A stretch of 64,000 nucleotides of DNA from Ruegeria_C sp041537905 (GCF_041537905.1 NZ_JBGRUO010000001.1:396966-460965); one strand, 5' to 3'; numbered from the stretch's first letter, positions 18,654 through 26,922 are shown. The notes: generated by a model not told the origin, from the sequence alone. Numbers and translations: made by a program.

Positions 18654-19126
18654 ACCCGGAGCTGCAAGGCCTCAACCTTGTCGAACTGATCGACCTTTTG
18701 GAGCCCGCGCCGGAACCTGCGCCAATCTCGATGATGCCGCAAACCGTTGGGTGGATCTGGCTGGGGCTGGCACTCACCTTGCTGGTGGGGTGGCTGATCC
18801 GGCGGGCCGTAAAGCATCGCCAAGCCAACGCCTATCGCCGTGCAGCCTTGGGCGCGCTCGCAGAGGCGGGGGATGATCCAGCGTGCGTCGCCGATATCCT
18901 GCGCCGCACCGCATTGAGCGGATTTCCACGCGGCGAGGTTGCGGGATTGACCGGCAAGGATTGGCTGCGCTTTCTCGATCAGACCATGGGCGGCGACCGG
19001 TTTTCAAATGGGCCCGGACGCGTCGTCGCGCAGGCCCCCTACCGCCCGGTCCCGGCGTCTCCGGAGTTGACCCAATTGGCGCGCGACTGGATCGCAACGC
19101 ATAAACAACCAAAGCAAGAGGCCTGA
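18650..19126 (+). CDS. DUF4381 family membrane protein
   Basis: 158-aa protein overlapping the DUF58 stop by 4 bases (ATGA). One transmembrane helix near residues 27-48 (GWIWLGLALTLLVGWLIRRAV) is followed by a cytoplasmic tail with the DUF4381 motif GEVAGLTGKDWLRFLDQT. The family occurs in MoxR/Bat operons, as here. Function unknown; probably a membrane anchor or assembly subunit of the complex. Confidence 0.85.
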   Translation: MNPELQGLNLVELIDLLEPAPEPAPISMMPQTVGWIWLGLALTLLVGWLIRRAVKHRQANAYRRAALGALAEAGDDPACVADILRRTALSGFPRGEVAGLTGKDWLRFLDQTMGGDRFSNGPGRVVAQAPYRPVPASPELTQLARDWIATHKQPKQEA

Positions 19127-19127
19127 G

Positions 19128-20108
19128 GTGATCACGTTGGTGCATCCCTGGCTCCTGCTCCTCCTGCCGTTGCCCTGGCTGGTCTGGCGGTTCCTGCCGC
19201 CACACCGCGAAGAGGTCACGGCCATCCGAGCCCCCTTTTTCCGGCAGTTGACGGAAGCGGCGGGCACTACGCCGCAAGCTGGTGCGGCGGTTCTGCACCG
19301 GAGCCGCGTTCAGATGATCGCTGCATTCCTCATCTGGACAATGATCGTGATCGGTCTGGCGCAGCCTCAGCGGCTGGGCGATCCTATAGTGATCGAAGAA
19401 TCCGCCCGCGATGTCGTTCTTGCCCTCGATATCTCGGGCTCTATGGATCAGCGGGATTTCATCGGCGAAAACGGGCAAAGGATGCAACGGCTGTCCGCTG
19501 TCCGCGATGTACTCAAGACCTTCATCGCCGAGCGCGACGGCGACCGCATGGCCCTGATCGTTTTCGGCACGCGCGCCTTTGTGCAGGCCCCTTTCACCGA
19601 AGATCTGCAAAGTCTTGACGGATTCCTTGATCAGACCCAGGTGGGGATGGCCGGGCCAAACACCGCCATCGGAGATGCAATCGGTCTGGCGATCCGCATG
19701 TTCGACAGCAGCGAAGTCGAAGAGCGTCTGATCGTCCTGCTCAGCGACGGTGCAGACACCAACAGCCGTGTCTCGCCAGTGAATGCGGCAGAGATTGCCG
19801 CCGACAAGGGCGTCGTCATCCAGACCATCGGTGTGGGCGACCCGGAAGGGGCCGGAGAGGAGCGCGTCGATCTGGCTGCGCTGGAAGATATCGCCAGCCG
19901 CACCGGTGGCGCATTCTTTTACGCCGATGACAGCGCGGCCCTGTCGCAGGTCTATGACCAGATCGACGCCATGGCCCCGCGCATCGTCGAAGAGACGAGC
20001 TATCGTCCGACCCTGTCGCTTGTGTGGGTGGCCAGTCTGTTCGCCGCCTTACTGGGTGTCGCGACGCTTATTGCTTTGCTCGTTTCGCGGTCTCGGAGGC
20101 TGGCATGA
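19128..20108 (+). CDS. VWA-domain membrane protein, BatA-like
   Basis: 326 aa, GTG start one base after the preceding stop. Hydrophobic helices lie near the N-terminus (residues 3-22 and 62-78) and at the C-terminus (TLSLVWVASLFAALLGVATL). Between them is a von Willebrand A domain with an intact metal-ion-dependent adhesion site, DISGSMDQ, plus downstream Thr/Asp positions (GPNTAIGDAIG and LLSDGADTNS). This is the BatA arrangement. It is expected to project its VWA domain toward the periplasm and work with the next gene product. Confidence 0.9.
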   Translation: MITLVHPWLLLLLPLPWLVWRFLPPHREEVTAIRAPFFRQLTEAAGTTPQAGAAVLHRSRVQMIAAFLIWTMIVIGLAQPQRLGDPIVIEESARDVVLALDISGSMDQRDFIGENGQRMQRLSAVRDVLKTFIAERDGDRMALIVFGTRAFVQAPFTEDLQSLDGFLDQTQVGMAGPNTAIGDAIGLAIRMFDSSEVEERLIVLLSDGADTNSRVSPVNAAEIAADKGVVIQTIGVGDPEGAGEERVDLAALEDIASRTGGAFFYADDSAALSQVYDQIDAMAPRIVEETSYRPTLSLVWVASLFAALLGVATLIALLVSRSRRLA

Positions 20109-21625
20109 CCGGTCTTTTCGATGCCTTCCACTTCCTCCGCCCAGTCTGGCTGTTGCTGCTACCGGGCATTGGGCTGCTTTGGTACCTGGCAAGACCCCGT
20201 CGCAAACAGGACAGCCCCGATAGCCAGCACATCGCCCCGCATCTGGCAGAAGCGCTGCGGGTCGGTTCAAACACCCGGCGGCGGGTTCAGCCTATCGACA
20301 GCGTCGCCCTCTGCCTGAGTCTGCTGACACTGGCCGCAGCCGGGCCAACCTGGAGCCGAATCCCCAACCCGTTGATCGCGGAATCCGCTCCGCTCGTGGT
20401 GGCGCTCAAGGTGACGCCTTCGATGGAGGAAGCCGACCTCGCGCCATCGCGCTTGGATCGCGCACGGTTCAAGATACTCGATCTGATCGCCACGCGGGCA
20501 GGCGGGCGCACCGCGCTTGTGGCCTACGCTGGCACCGCACACCGGGTCGCACCGTTGACCGAAGACCCCGACATCCTTCGTCCGCTTTTGCAAGGGCTGA
20601 GCTCCGAGGTCATGCCTGTCGAAGGCGATGATGCTGCCGCGGCGTTGGCGCTTTCGATGGATATTCTGGGCGCTGCGGAGACGCCCGGCGCCATCCTCTT
20701 TGTGCTCGACGATCTTGATCCGGCCATGGTTACAGCATTCACCAACGATGACCCCGCGCAGCCGCCGGTGGCGATGCTGGTTGCCGTGCCCGCCGGGCAA
20801 ATCCCGGCCCAAATCGCCGGGCTGACAGGCATCACCACTGTCGGCTTGACCGCGGACGACCGGGACATCGCGCAAATCGAACGGCAGCTGATCTCAGCGC
20901 AACAGATGGCACAGCTGGACGATGAACGACTGGACTGGGACGATCGCGGCTGGTGGCTGCTCTGGCCAGCCGCGCTCATCGCGCTGCTGTGGTTCCGCCG
21001 GGGCTGGACCATGCGCTGGGGCATCGCCATCGTTTTAGTCGCGGGGCTTCAAATGCCGGGCAACGCGCAGGCCGATGGATGGCGGGATTGGTTTCTGACA
21101 CCCGATCAACAAGGACAGCTTGCCTACCGAAACAAGGATTTCGCCCGGGCCGCTGAACTGTTCAATGATCCCATGTGGAAAGGCCACGCATTGTTGCGTG
21201 AGGGCCGCTATGAAGAAGCGGCAGAATTGTTCGCGGAGCTGGATAATGCCGAGGCTGCCTTTTCCGAAGGTCTCGCGCGGATCGGCAACCGCGAATACCG
21301 CGCTGGTGCGCGGGCCTTTGAAACCGCGCTTGACCGCCAGCCGGATTTTCCCGCCGCCGCCAAAAACGCCGAGATCGCCTGGGCCATCGTCGAACAGGTC
21401 GAAAGCACCCGCGAGCAATCCGATACCGGCGAGGAAAGCGGCATCGGCGCGGACGACATGACATTCGATAACGAAGCGCAGCGCGGCACGGTTACGCAGG
21501 TCGATGCCCCCATGGACGAGGAAACGGCACTGTCCCCCGACCAGTGGATCGACAGTATCGACACCGAGATGGGGGATTTCCTGCGCAGCCGGTTCCTTTA
21601 CGACAATGCCGAGGGGGGCACATGA
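20105..21625 (+). CDS. BatB/BatC-like fusion: degenerate VWA domain plus TPR
   Basis: 506-aa protein starting at the ATG at 20105, which overlaps the upstream stop (ATGA). It has an N-terminal membrane helix, then a VWA-fold region whose metal site is not conserved: the DxSxS position reads LKVTPSMEE, so the first Asp is Lys. Two membrane helices follow near residues 280-325 (WWLLWPAALIALLWF and IAIVLVAGLQMPG), then a TPR-rich periplasmic part (AYRNKDFARAAELF, GHALLREGRYEEAAELFAEL, GNREYRAGARAFETAL). It thus combines what is often split into batB and batC. Confidence 0.85.
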   Translation: MTGLFDAFHFLRPVWLLLLPGIGLLWYLARPRRKQDSPDSQHIAPHLAEALRVGSNTRRRVQPIDSVALCLSLLTLAAAGPTWSRIPNPLIAESAPLVVALKVTPSMEEADLAPSRLDRARFKILDLIATRAGGRTALVAYAGTAHRVAPLTEDPDILRPLLQGLSSEVMPVEGDDAAAALALSMDILGAAETPGAILFVLDDLDPAMVTAFTNDDPAQPPVAMLVAVPAGQIPAQIAGLTGITTVGLTADDRDIAQIERQLISAQQMAQLDDERLDWDDRGWWLLWPAALIALLWFRRGWTMRWGIAIVLVAGLQMPGNAQADGWRDWFLTPDQQGQLAYRNKDFARAAELFNDPMWKGHALLREGRYEEAAELFAELDNAEAAFSEGLARIGNREYRAGARAFETALDRQPDFPAAAKNAEIAWAIVEQVESTREQSDTGEESGIGADDMTFDNEAQRGTVTQVDAPMDEETALSPDQWIDSIDTEMGDFLRSRFLYDNAEGGT

Positions 21626-22884
21626 TCCGCACTCTGATCGCGATATCCTTCCTCTGCCTTGGTACCGGCATCGCAGCCGCACAAGACCCTCGCATCACGG
21701 CGGAGCTGGAGAGTGACAGCACAATCGTCGGTCAGCCGCTGCTCTTGCGCATTTCGGTCCTTGTACCGACTTGGATGCCCGAACCGCCGGTCTTTCCAGC
21801 GGTCGAACTTCCGTCACTGCTGGTCCGCCAGCCCGAGCGTGCCTCGGGCCCGATCAGCGAGAATATCGACGGCGAAACCTGGTCGGGCGTGCGCCGCAGC
21901 TACCGCCTCTACCCGCTCGCGGGCGGCAGCTTTACCCTGCCGCCGGGCGACGTGACACTCACCTATGCCAACCCCGAAACAAACGCGCCCGTGACATTCG
22001 CTGCCCCCCTTCCCGAACTGACCTTGGCCGCCGCCATCCCCGAAGGGGCCTCCGGGCTTGATCCGCTGATCATCGCCAGCGGCTTCGAATTGCAACAACA
22101 GCTTGACGGAGATACCGACCCCGCTGTCGGCGGAGCCGTGACGAGGACCATTACAGCCAAAATCACCGGCACCTCACCAATCATGATCCCGCGCCTGACC
22201 GCCGCGCCCGACGGGGAAAGCCTACGCGCCTATTCCAAAGACCCCCAAATCGACGAGAAAGAAGACCCCGGTAAGCTGTTGGGCACGCGCTCGGAAACAA
22301 CAACCTATGTTGCTCAAAACGAAGGGGCTGTCACACTTCCGGGCCTGTCGCTCGACTGGTTCAACATCGAAACTGGACAGCTGGAAACGGCGACTATTCC
22401 GGCCATCGATATGTCAATTCGCGGAGCTGTCTCTGGCGAGGGGGACGACGCGAAAACATGGCATCTGCACAAATCGCTTTGGTGGGTGCTGGGTCTGGGC
22501 GTATTCATCGCACTAGCGCTCAGGGTGTTTTCGGCGCGCGCAGCTTCCTGGCTTGCGGCCTTGCGATCGCGGGCCATTCAAACCGAATGGTACGCCTCGC
22601 ATAAGGTTGTGAAAGCCCTGTCGCGTCGAGATTTGGCAGCTATTTCGGCCGCGCTTTCTGAATGGAAGAACCACTATCCCGGCGCACCAGAACAAAGCTT
22701 CTCGGCGCTACTTGATGGCGTGGCCTCAATCGGCAAGGCCCGGTTTGGAGTGCAGGCCGATGGGGCGACTGAGAATTGGCGCGCGTTACGTTCCCTTTTG
22801 TCAGCCACACGCCGCCGTTTGCGGCGCGACAGCCGCCGCGCGCGTCATAGCCCGCAATTGAACCACCTGAATCCGGCGACATGA
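21622..22884 (+). CDS. BatD-like protein (oxygen-tolerance family)
   Basis: 420 aa, ATGA overlap with the previous gene. Signal peptide (IRTLIAISFLCLGTGIAAAQ), beta-rich periplasmic domains typical of BatD (repeats around GSFTLPPGDVTLTYANPET and NEGAVTLPGLSLDWFN), one membrane helix near residues 287-305 (LWWVLGLGVFIALALRV) and a basic cytoplasmic tail. The last codons (...LNHLNPAT) run into IS630-type sequence in another frame, so the stop at 22882-22884 may be supplied by the insertion. The protein otherwise looks full length. Confidence 0.85.
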   Translation: MIRTLIAISFLCLGTGIAAAQDPRITAELESDSTIVGQPLLLRISVLVPTWMPEPPVFPAVELPSLLVRQPERASGPISENIDGETWSGVRRSYRLYPLAGGSFTLPPGDVTLTYANPETNAPVTFAAPLPELTLAAAIPEGASGLDPLIIASGFELQQQLDGDTDPAVGGAVTRTITAKITGTSPIMIPRLTAAPDGESLRAYSKDPQIDEKEDPGKLLGTRSETTTYVAQNEGAVTLPGLSLDWFNIETGQLETATIPAIDMSIRGAVSGEGDDAKTWHLHKSLWWVLGLGVFIALALRVFSARAASWLAALRSRAIQTEWYASHKVVKALSRRDLAAISAALSEWKNHYPGAPEQSFSALLDGVASIGKARFGVQADGATENWRALRSLLSATRRRLRRDSRRARHSPQLNHLNPAT

Positions 22885-22982
22885 CCATGCCCGAACTGGC
22901 CGGTGCGCTGGCGGAAGCGACCGGCGTTCAGACGCACCCTGATGCAATTGGCCGGTTCCTACGCAAGCTCGGCTTCACGTAC

Positions 22983-23036
22983 ATAATTGAGGAGGATCAG
23001 AAAGCGATCCAGTGAATCGTTTTCCCGACGAACACG
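22983..23036 (+). repeat. Small hairpin-containing insertion, third type (B), in IS630 pseudogene
   Basis: These 54 bases stand where about 9 are expected between the transposase segments FTY and LVATERRR. The net gain is about 45 bp, so the reading frame is kept, but an in-frame TGA is introduced at 23013-23015. The segment contains the perfect stem GGATC/GATCC (22994-22998 and 23006-23010). It does not share the ends of repeat families A or C in this region. Confidence 0.55.
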
Positions 23037-23144
23037 TTGGTCGCGACCGAGCGACGCCGCGCAAAGGTAAGAAAGCAGCGCGACGACTGGTTCAAGCATC
23101 GCCTTCCTTCCGTCGCGGCCCAGCCCGAGCGTGCTGTCTTCATT

Positions 23145-23185
23145 CCCTTTCGGGACATTGCTGCGCAATGCCCTGTCGGGCAGCG
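23145..23185 (+). repeat. Palindromic repeat family A, copy 1
   Basis: A 41-bp insertion that splits the IS630 transposase codons for FI and DETSV and shifts the frame by +2. It begins CCCTTTCGGG and ends GTCGGGCAGCG. The centre is a hairpin with stem CATTGC/GCAATG, extended by GGG/CCC around a single unpaired A, and a 3-base loop. Same length and layout as copy 3. Confidence 0.75.
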
Positions 23186-23347
23186 GATGAAACCTCCGTC
23201 AAAACCAATCTGACCCGCCAGCGCGGCTGGTCTCAGCGAGGTGAGCGGCTCGTCATGGATGCGCCCTTTGGGTCATGGGGCACGCAGACCTTCATTGCCG
23301 GCCTGAGCGCTGAAGCCTTGATCGCACCGTGGGTCATAAAGGGGGCC

Positions 23348-23384
23348 CCTCTCATGCGTGTAAACATGCACTGCCGGGCAGTGG
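23348..23384 (+). repeat. Palindromic repeat family A, copy 2
   Basis: About 37 bp inserted between transposase residues WVIKGA and MDGEAF; it restores the frame lost at copy 1. It begins CCTCTC (CCCCTCTC with the flank) and ends CTGCCGGGCAGTG. The central stem differs in sequence from other copies (TGCGTG with CATGCA around TAAA, one G-T pair), yet the conserved ends are the same. Confidence 0.65.
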
Positions 23385-23774
23385 ATGGATGGTGAAGCCT
23401 TTGCCGCTTACGTCGAAAAGGTGCTGGTGCCGAAACTGGAACCGGGCACCGTCGTCATCCTCGACACGCATAAGAATGCCGCGGCCGCAAAAGCCATGCG
23501 CGACGCCGGATGCTGGTTCTTGTTTCTGCCGCCTTATAGCCCCGACCTGAACCCTATCGAAATGGCATTCTCAAAGCTCAAAGCACATCTCCGCAGGATC
23601 GGCGCGCGAACCTTCACCGATATGTTCGACGCCCTGACAGAAATCTGTGACCTACTCTCGCCACAGGAGTGCTGGAACTACCTTAAGGCTGAAGGGCATG
23701 TCTCAGGTTAAACGTCGTGGGCTCTAGTCATCTGACCTTCGACACCAAGGGTCAGTGTGCCTCGGCATTTCCAG

Positions 23775-24575
23775 CTATAATTCGAGAACCAGAGGACAAT
23801 GATCCGAGACTTCGGGCTCGTGGACCACATCGAAGGACTTCACGACCTCTTCGCGATTCACAAGCAGATAGTCCGCGAACCGGCCCGGTTTTTTGTAGTG
23901 CGAATTTCGCGTGCTCTCAAAGCCGCGCCCAGTCACCAACTCCTTCAGCCCGGCGTCACCGAGGATGGATAATGTTTCACTGTCGGGTTCGACATTGAAA
24001 CCACCGCAGATGACGACCACGTCCCCCTGCTCGGACACCTGCTCGGAAAAATCGAGCAGTTTGCGCGCCTGTTCCGCTCGTTCAGGCGTGTCCATTTTGC
24101 CCTTCCGATGCCAGAGCCCGTGCATATGCGTCAAACTGATCGACCGGTCGGAGGCATAATCATAAACCCTGACGCCATGCGCGCCACGAGATCGCGGGTG
24201 ATCGCCGTAGCCGACGGGGGAATAGTCCTTGTGTACGAAGCCTTGTACCTGGCCGATGATCGGTAGCGAACGATGGACGAATGTCGCCAGCCCCCATTGC
24301 GAAGGAACCGATTGGTCTTCATCCCAAAGAACGCCCTGCGCTGCCGGACAGAAAATCGCCACATGATCGGGCAGAATGTTTGAAACATCCCGGAAGAAGT
24401 TGGCGCGCTGTGGCAGAACATGCTCGCCATCCCGGTACGTCAGCCAGTCTTTTTCCGAGCTGGGGCTGTGAACCACTTCTTGAAGACAAAAGATGTCAGG
24501 AGCGGTGGCGGCGACATACGGCAAAAGATCTTCACAAAGCTTTCCTCCCCAACCGTTCAGGCACATTATCTTCAC
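23775..24575 (-). CDS. Endonuclease/exonuclease/phosphatase-fold protein
   Basis: 266-aa protein of the DNase I-like superfamily. I choose the GTG at 24575, which has a perfect AAGGAGG nine bases upstream; a longer ATG start at 24653 lacks such a site and would shorten the divergent region. Family motifs are KIMCLNGWGG at the N-terminus, IFCLQEVV (metal-binding Glu), LTHMHGLW, VVICGGFNVEPDS, and the C-terminal SDHCPLVLEL with the catalytic Asp-His. The usual GDFN motif reads GGFN here, so a metal/DNA-contacting Asp is replaced. The substrate (nucleic acid, phosphoester or lipid) cannot be told. It lies between two dead transposases. Confidence 0.8.
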   Translation of the reverse strand: MKIMCLNGWGGKLCEDLLPYVAATAPDIFCLQEVVHSPSSEKDWLTYRDGEHVLPQRANFFRDVSNILPDHVAIFCPAAQGVLWDEDQSVPSQWGLATFVHRSLPIIGQVQGFVHKDYSPVGYGDHPRSRGAHGVRVYDYASDRSISLTHMHGLWHRKGKMDTPERAEQARKLLDFSEQVSEQGDVVVICGGFNVEPDSETLSILGDAGLKELVTGRGFESTRNSHYKKPGRFADYLLVNREEVVKSFDVVHEPEVSDHCPLVLEL

Positions 24576-24679
24576 GAGTATCAGCCTCCTTTTTACTTTG
24601 AAGCCGCCATTCGGGTTTTGTGGCTCAGCGCGTTCCGCGACCGCCCCAATCATGGTACTCTCTTAGGATGCAAGACGAC

Positions 24680-25411
24680 ATGACCCGGCGATCAGTTGTC
24701 GCGCAATTGGGCGCAATCACCGCGCTGTTGAGTATCGGTTGCGGCGCTTCTGCATTTGCAGGGCCAGCTGGTCGCGAAATCGAACGGCTCATCTCAAGGA
24801 TCGATGAGCTTTCGGGTTCGCTGCGAGGCGCGGTGATCTCGGTAGAAGATTGGCGAGCGGGCATTGATGAGTTGCTCTCTCAGGTGCCCGAGACGGACCT
24901 GATGAAAGGGATAGACTTCGAGCGTCTGGCAGCACGGATCGGCTTTGCCGAACTGGGCGTCTCAACAGCGCGGATCGATTTCGGTCTCGACGAGCAGAGA
25001 ACGTTGCACTTCCTGCCAAAGCTCTTTGCCGTGAACACCGGAAGGTCGATCATACCGCACGGACATGCAAACATGGTGTCGGCCCATTTGCCGTTGACCG
25101 GCGCGTTCCGGCTCCGACAATACGATCAGGTGTCACGCGACGAACGCGCGCTGACCGTTCGGCCCACCGCAGACCGCGTCATACGCGCGGGTGATCTGTC
25201 CTCCATAGGAGAGGATGACGACAACGTGCATTGGTTCATCGCACAAGAACCGTCTTACACGTTTGATGTCATAGTATCAGGGCTCGACGATGGGCGGGAA
25301 CAGACATTCGAGATTTTCAATCTGGACATGGAAGCCGCGGAGCCCACCGCGAACGGATTGCTCAATGTGCCGCGTATGACGGTGTCCGAGGCCTTGAGAA
25401 AGTACGGCTAG
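24680..25411 (+). CDS. Tat-exported protein with a cupin-like domain, unknown function
   Basis: About 243 aa from the ATG at 24680, which follows AGGATG by nine bases; an ATG at 24668 is possible. The N-terminus MTRRSVVAQLGAITALLSIG has two Arg and a hydrophobic stretch, consistent with twin-arginine export, and a Cys in GCGAS. The middle carries HGHANMVSAHLPLTGAFRLRQYDQV and the C-terminal part VHWFIAQEPSYTFDVIVSGL, which look like beta strands of a cupin/cysteine-dioxygenase-type barrel with candidate His ligands. I do not recognise a named family. Its stop overlaps the stop of the convergent IS481 pseudogene by 3 bases. Confidence 0.6.
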   Translation: MTRRSVVAQLGAITALLSIGCGASAFAGPAGREIERLISRIDELSGSLRGAVISVEDWRAGIDELLSQVPETDLMKGIDFERLAARIGFAELGVSTARIDFGLDEQRTLHFLPKLFAVNTGRSIIPHGHANMVSAHLPLTGAFRLRQYDQVSRDERALTVRPTADRVIRAGDLSSIGEDDDNVHWFIAQEPSYTFDVIVSGLDDGREQTFEIFNLDMEAAEPTANGLLNVPRMTVSEALRKYG

Positions 25412-25693
25412 TTGCTCAGTCCCGGCATCTGGTGGATCGGGTTTAGGATGAATCGATCTGGCTCTGATGTCCAGTTTTTGCAGATGTATTCGTAAGGCGT
25501 GAGACCGCTGAGCGCCGTTAAGCGACATGCGAAATTGTAGGCGTCCAGAAAGTCTGCGAGGTGGCTTCGAAGCTGATCGTGGCTTTCGTAGTGATACCGC
25601 TTCACCGTCGCGTCCTTGATGGTGCGGTTCATCCGTTCGACCTGTCCATTGGCCCAGGGATGGCTAGGCTTTGTCAGGCGATGCTCGATGTCG

Positions 25694-25735
25694 CTCGACC
25701 ATTGTTCTTGAACCAATGGCGAACAAGGCCTCGCC
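25694..25735 (-). repeat. Palindromic repeat family C, copy 1
   Basis: About 42 bp inserted in the IS481 pseudogene between the codons for MRFDLICE and IEHRLTK. It holds the perfect inverted repeat CCATTG (25699-25704) and CAATGG (25714-25719). Read on the minus strand, the centre GCCATTGGTTC and the left flank GAGGCCTTGTTC resemble copy 2 at 26116-26159. Confidence 0.6.
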
Positions 25736-25819
25736 CTCGCAGATAAGATCGAAACGCATCTTGCGGAATGTCACGCTGTCACGATTGCGCGGCTGCTTTG
25801 CGAACTGGATGCCGTTGTC

Positions 25820-25860
25820 CACTACCCGGCAGGGCATTGCGCCGCAATGTCCCGAGAGGG
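25820..25860 (-). repeat. Palindromic repeat family A, copy 3
   Basis: Exactly 41 bp inserted between the transposase codons HTILT and DNGIQFA. Read on the minus strand it begins CCCTCTCGGG and ends GCCGGGTAGTG. The central stem CATTGC/GCAATG with flanking GGG/CCC and one unpaired A is the same as in copy 1, and the loop is GGC instead of TGC. Confidence 0.78.
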
Positions 25861-26115
25861 GGTCAGGATGGTGTGGAGCTTGTAGGGCACTTCCTCCAGC
25901 AAATGTTCAAGGAACTCTCAGGCTGTCATGCGATTGGCTTTCTCGACCAACTGCGCCACGGTAAACTTGCTGGTTCGCTCAATCGCAACAAAGAGATAGA
26001 GTTTGCCTTACTCGGTCCTGACTTCGGCAATATCGATATGGAAATAGCCATTTGGATACCGCTTGAACTTTTGCCGCTTGGGTTTGTCACCTTCGACGTC
26101 TGGCAAACGGGATAT

Positions 26116-26159
26116 CCATTCGCCATTGTCACTCGGACCAATGGCGCGACATGGCTCAT
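26116..26159 (-). repeat. Palindromic repeat family C, copy 2
   Basis: About 44 bp inserted in the IS481 pseudogene between CFQR and ISRLPDVEG. It contains the perfect 8-bp inverted repeat CGCCATTG (26121-26128) and CAATGGCG (26139-26146) with a 10-base loop. Its core and left flank align with copy 1 at 25694-25735. Confidence 0.6.
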
Positions 26160-26450
26160 CGCTGAAAGCAGCGATGCAGTGAAGACCGCGTCAGATGTGG
26201 GATTGAGGGCTGGAGTGCATAACGGCAATCGTCCAGGAGCAGCAGAGTGTGCCGTCGGAACGCAACCACCATCGCCTCCTCTTCTTCGCTGAGAACACTG
26301 GAGCGAGGGTCTTTCGGCCCCGTCATACGATCCTCCAAAGTCTGCCGCTTGCGCCACTTGGCAACGGTCTTGGGATTGATCACAAGCTCGCGGCTCGGCT
26401 CCGCGATCGCAGCCTGCGATCGCTGTATGTGAGCTCGGATGGCGTGCGTG

Positions 26451-26492
26451 CCCTCTCGGCAGATTTGCTATGCAAATCGCCTGCCGGGTAAC
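26451..26492 (+). repeat. Palindromic repeat family A, copy 4
   Basis: About 42 bp inserted just after the 10-codon N-terminus of the IS481 transposase, in the opposite orientation to copy 3. It begins CCCTCTCGGC and ends CTGCCGGGTA. The hairpin stem is GATTTGC/GCAAATC with loop TAT, extended by GGC/GCC with one unpaired A. The geometry matches copies 1 and 3 although the stem sequence differs on both arms. Confidence 0.72.
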
Positions 26493-26526
26493 AGTACGCG
26501 GCGCTGCCGTGACGACTTCGTCCCAT

Positions 26527-26922
26527 AGTGCTTCCTTCCATTCAAACGAAAAGATCAGACAATCAAACCTTGGGATCAAACACCCAAGCCGAAGTTTCAA
26601 TCTGCAAGATGGGCCCCAAGCCGACTTGCGGCGTTGCGGGAAGGCAAAACTTTGCAGGACAACGGTGCAAAGGTCGGCAGCGCGGATAAAGTGTGAATTC
26701 ACCGGTCTGCACCAACAGCGGCAAACAGCGCATAGCGTTTGCCTCGAGCCGCCGGAGCAACGGGAAGCAATCGCTTGCTACTGGCGCGAATAGATCGCGT
26801 GCAGGCGCAAAAGCAGACGTTGGCGTGACAATCAGTCAAGTTGGCATGCAAGGGCCTTACCGGCCAGCGGACCAAGACCGAAAGGACGGATGAGGATCAG
26901 GGCTGAGACAGATACTGAACGA
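26527..26922. other. Non-coding stretch between IS481 and IS200-type elements
   Basis: 396 bases without an ORF I can support. It should include the outer end of the IS481 element and the 3' end of the IS200-type element, but I could not define either terminus by eye. Short open frames here show no family resemblance. Confidence 0.5.

Larger units (their letters stand above)
22869..23711 (+). pseudogene. IS630-family transposase, degenerate
   Basis: Remnant of an IS630-type DDE transposase lacking its N-terminal helix-turn-helix. Recognisable pieces in order: DMTMPELAGALAEATGVQ (frame of 22887), VATERRRAKVRKQRDDWFKH with SVAAQPERAVFI, then DETSVKTNLTRQRGWSQRGE to APWVIKGA in a second frame, then MDGEAFAAYVEKVLVPKLEP and LPPYSPDLNPIEMAFSKLKA back in the first frame. 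It is disrupted by three small insertions (22983-23036, 23145-23185 and 23348-23384) and by a small deletion at ILDTHKNA, where the second catalytic Asp region has lost three residues. It abuts the 3' end of the batD-like gene. Confidence 0.85.
25408..26526 (-). pseudogene. IS481-family transposase, degenerate
   Basis: Near-complete IS481-type transposase (~350 codons) beginning at the ATG at 26526 (MGRSRHGSAA) and ending NPIHQMPGLSN at 25408. Matching pieces are THAIRAHIQRSQAAIAEPSR, INPKTVAKWRKRQTLEDRM, DPRSSVLSEEEEAMVVAFRR, EGDKPKRQKFKRYPNGYFHI, then DNGIQFAKQPRNRDS (DDE region) and HPWANGQVERMNRTIKDATV. It is broken by four small hairpin insertions (26451-26492, 26116-26159, 25820-25860, 25694-25735), a TAA after AEVRTE, and a TGA at 25918-25920 where the family has Trp (TAWEFLEH). 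Clearly inactive. Confidence 0.88.
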
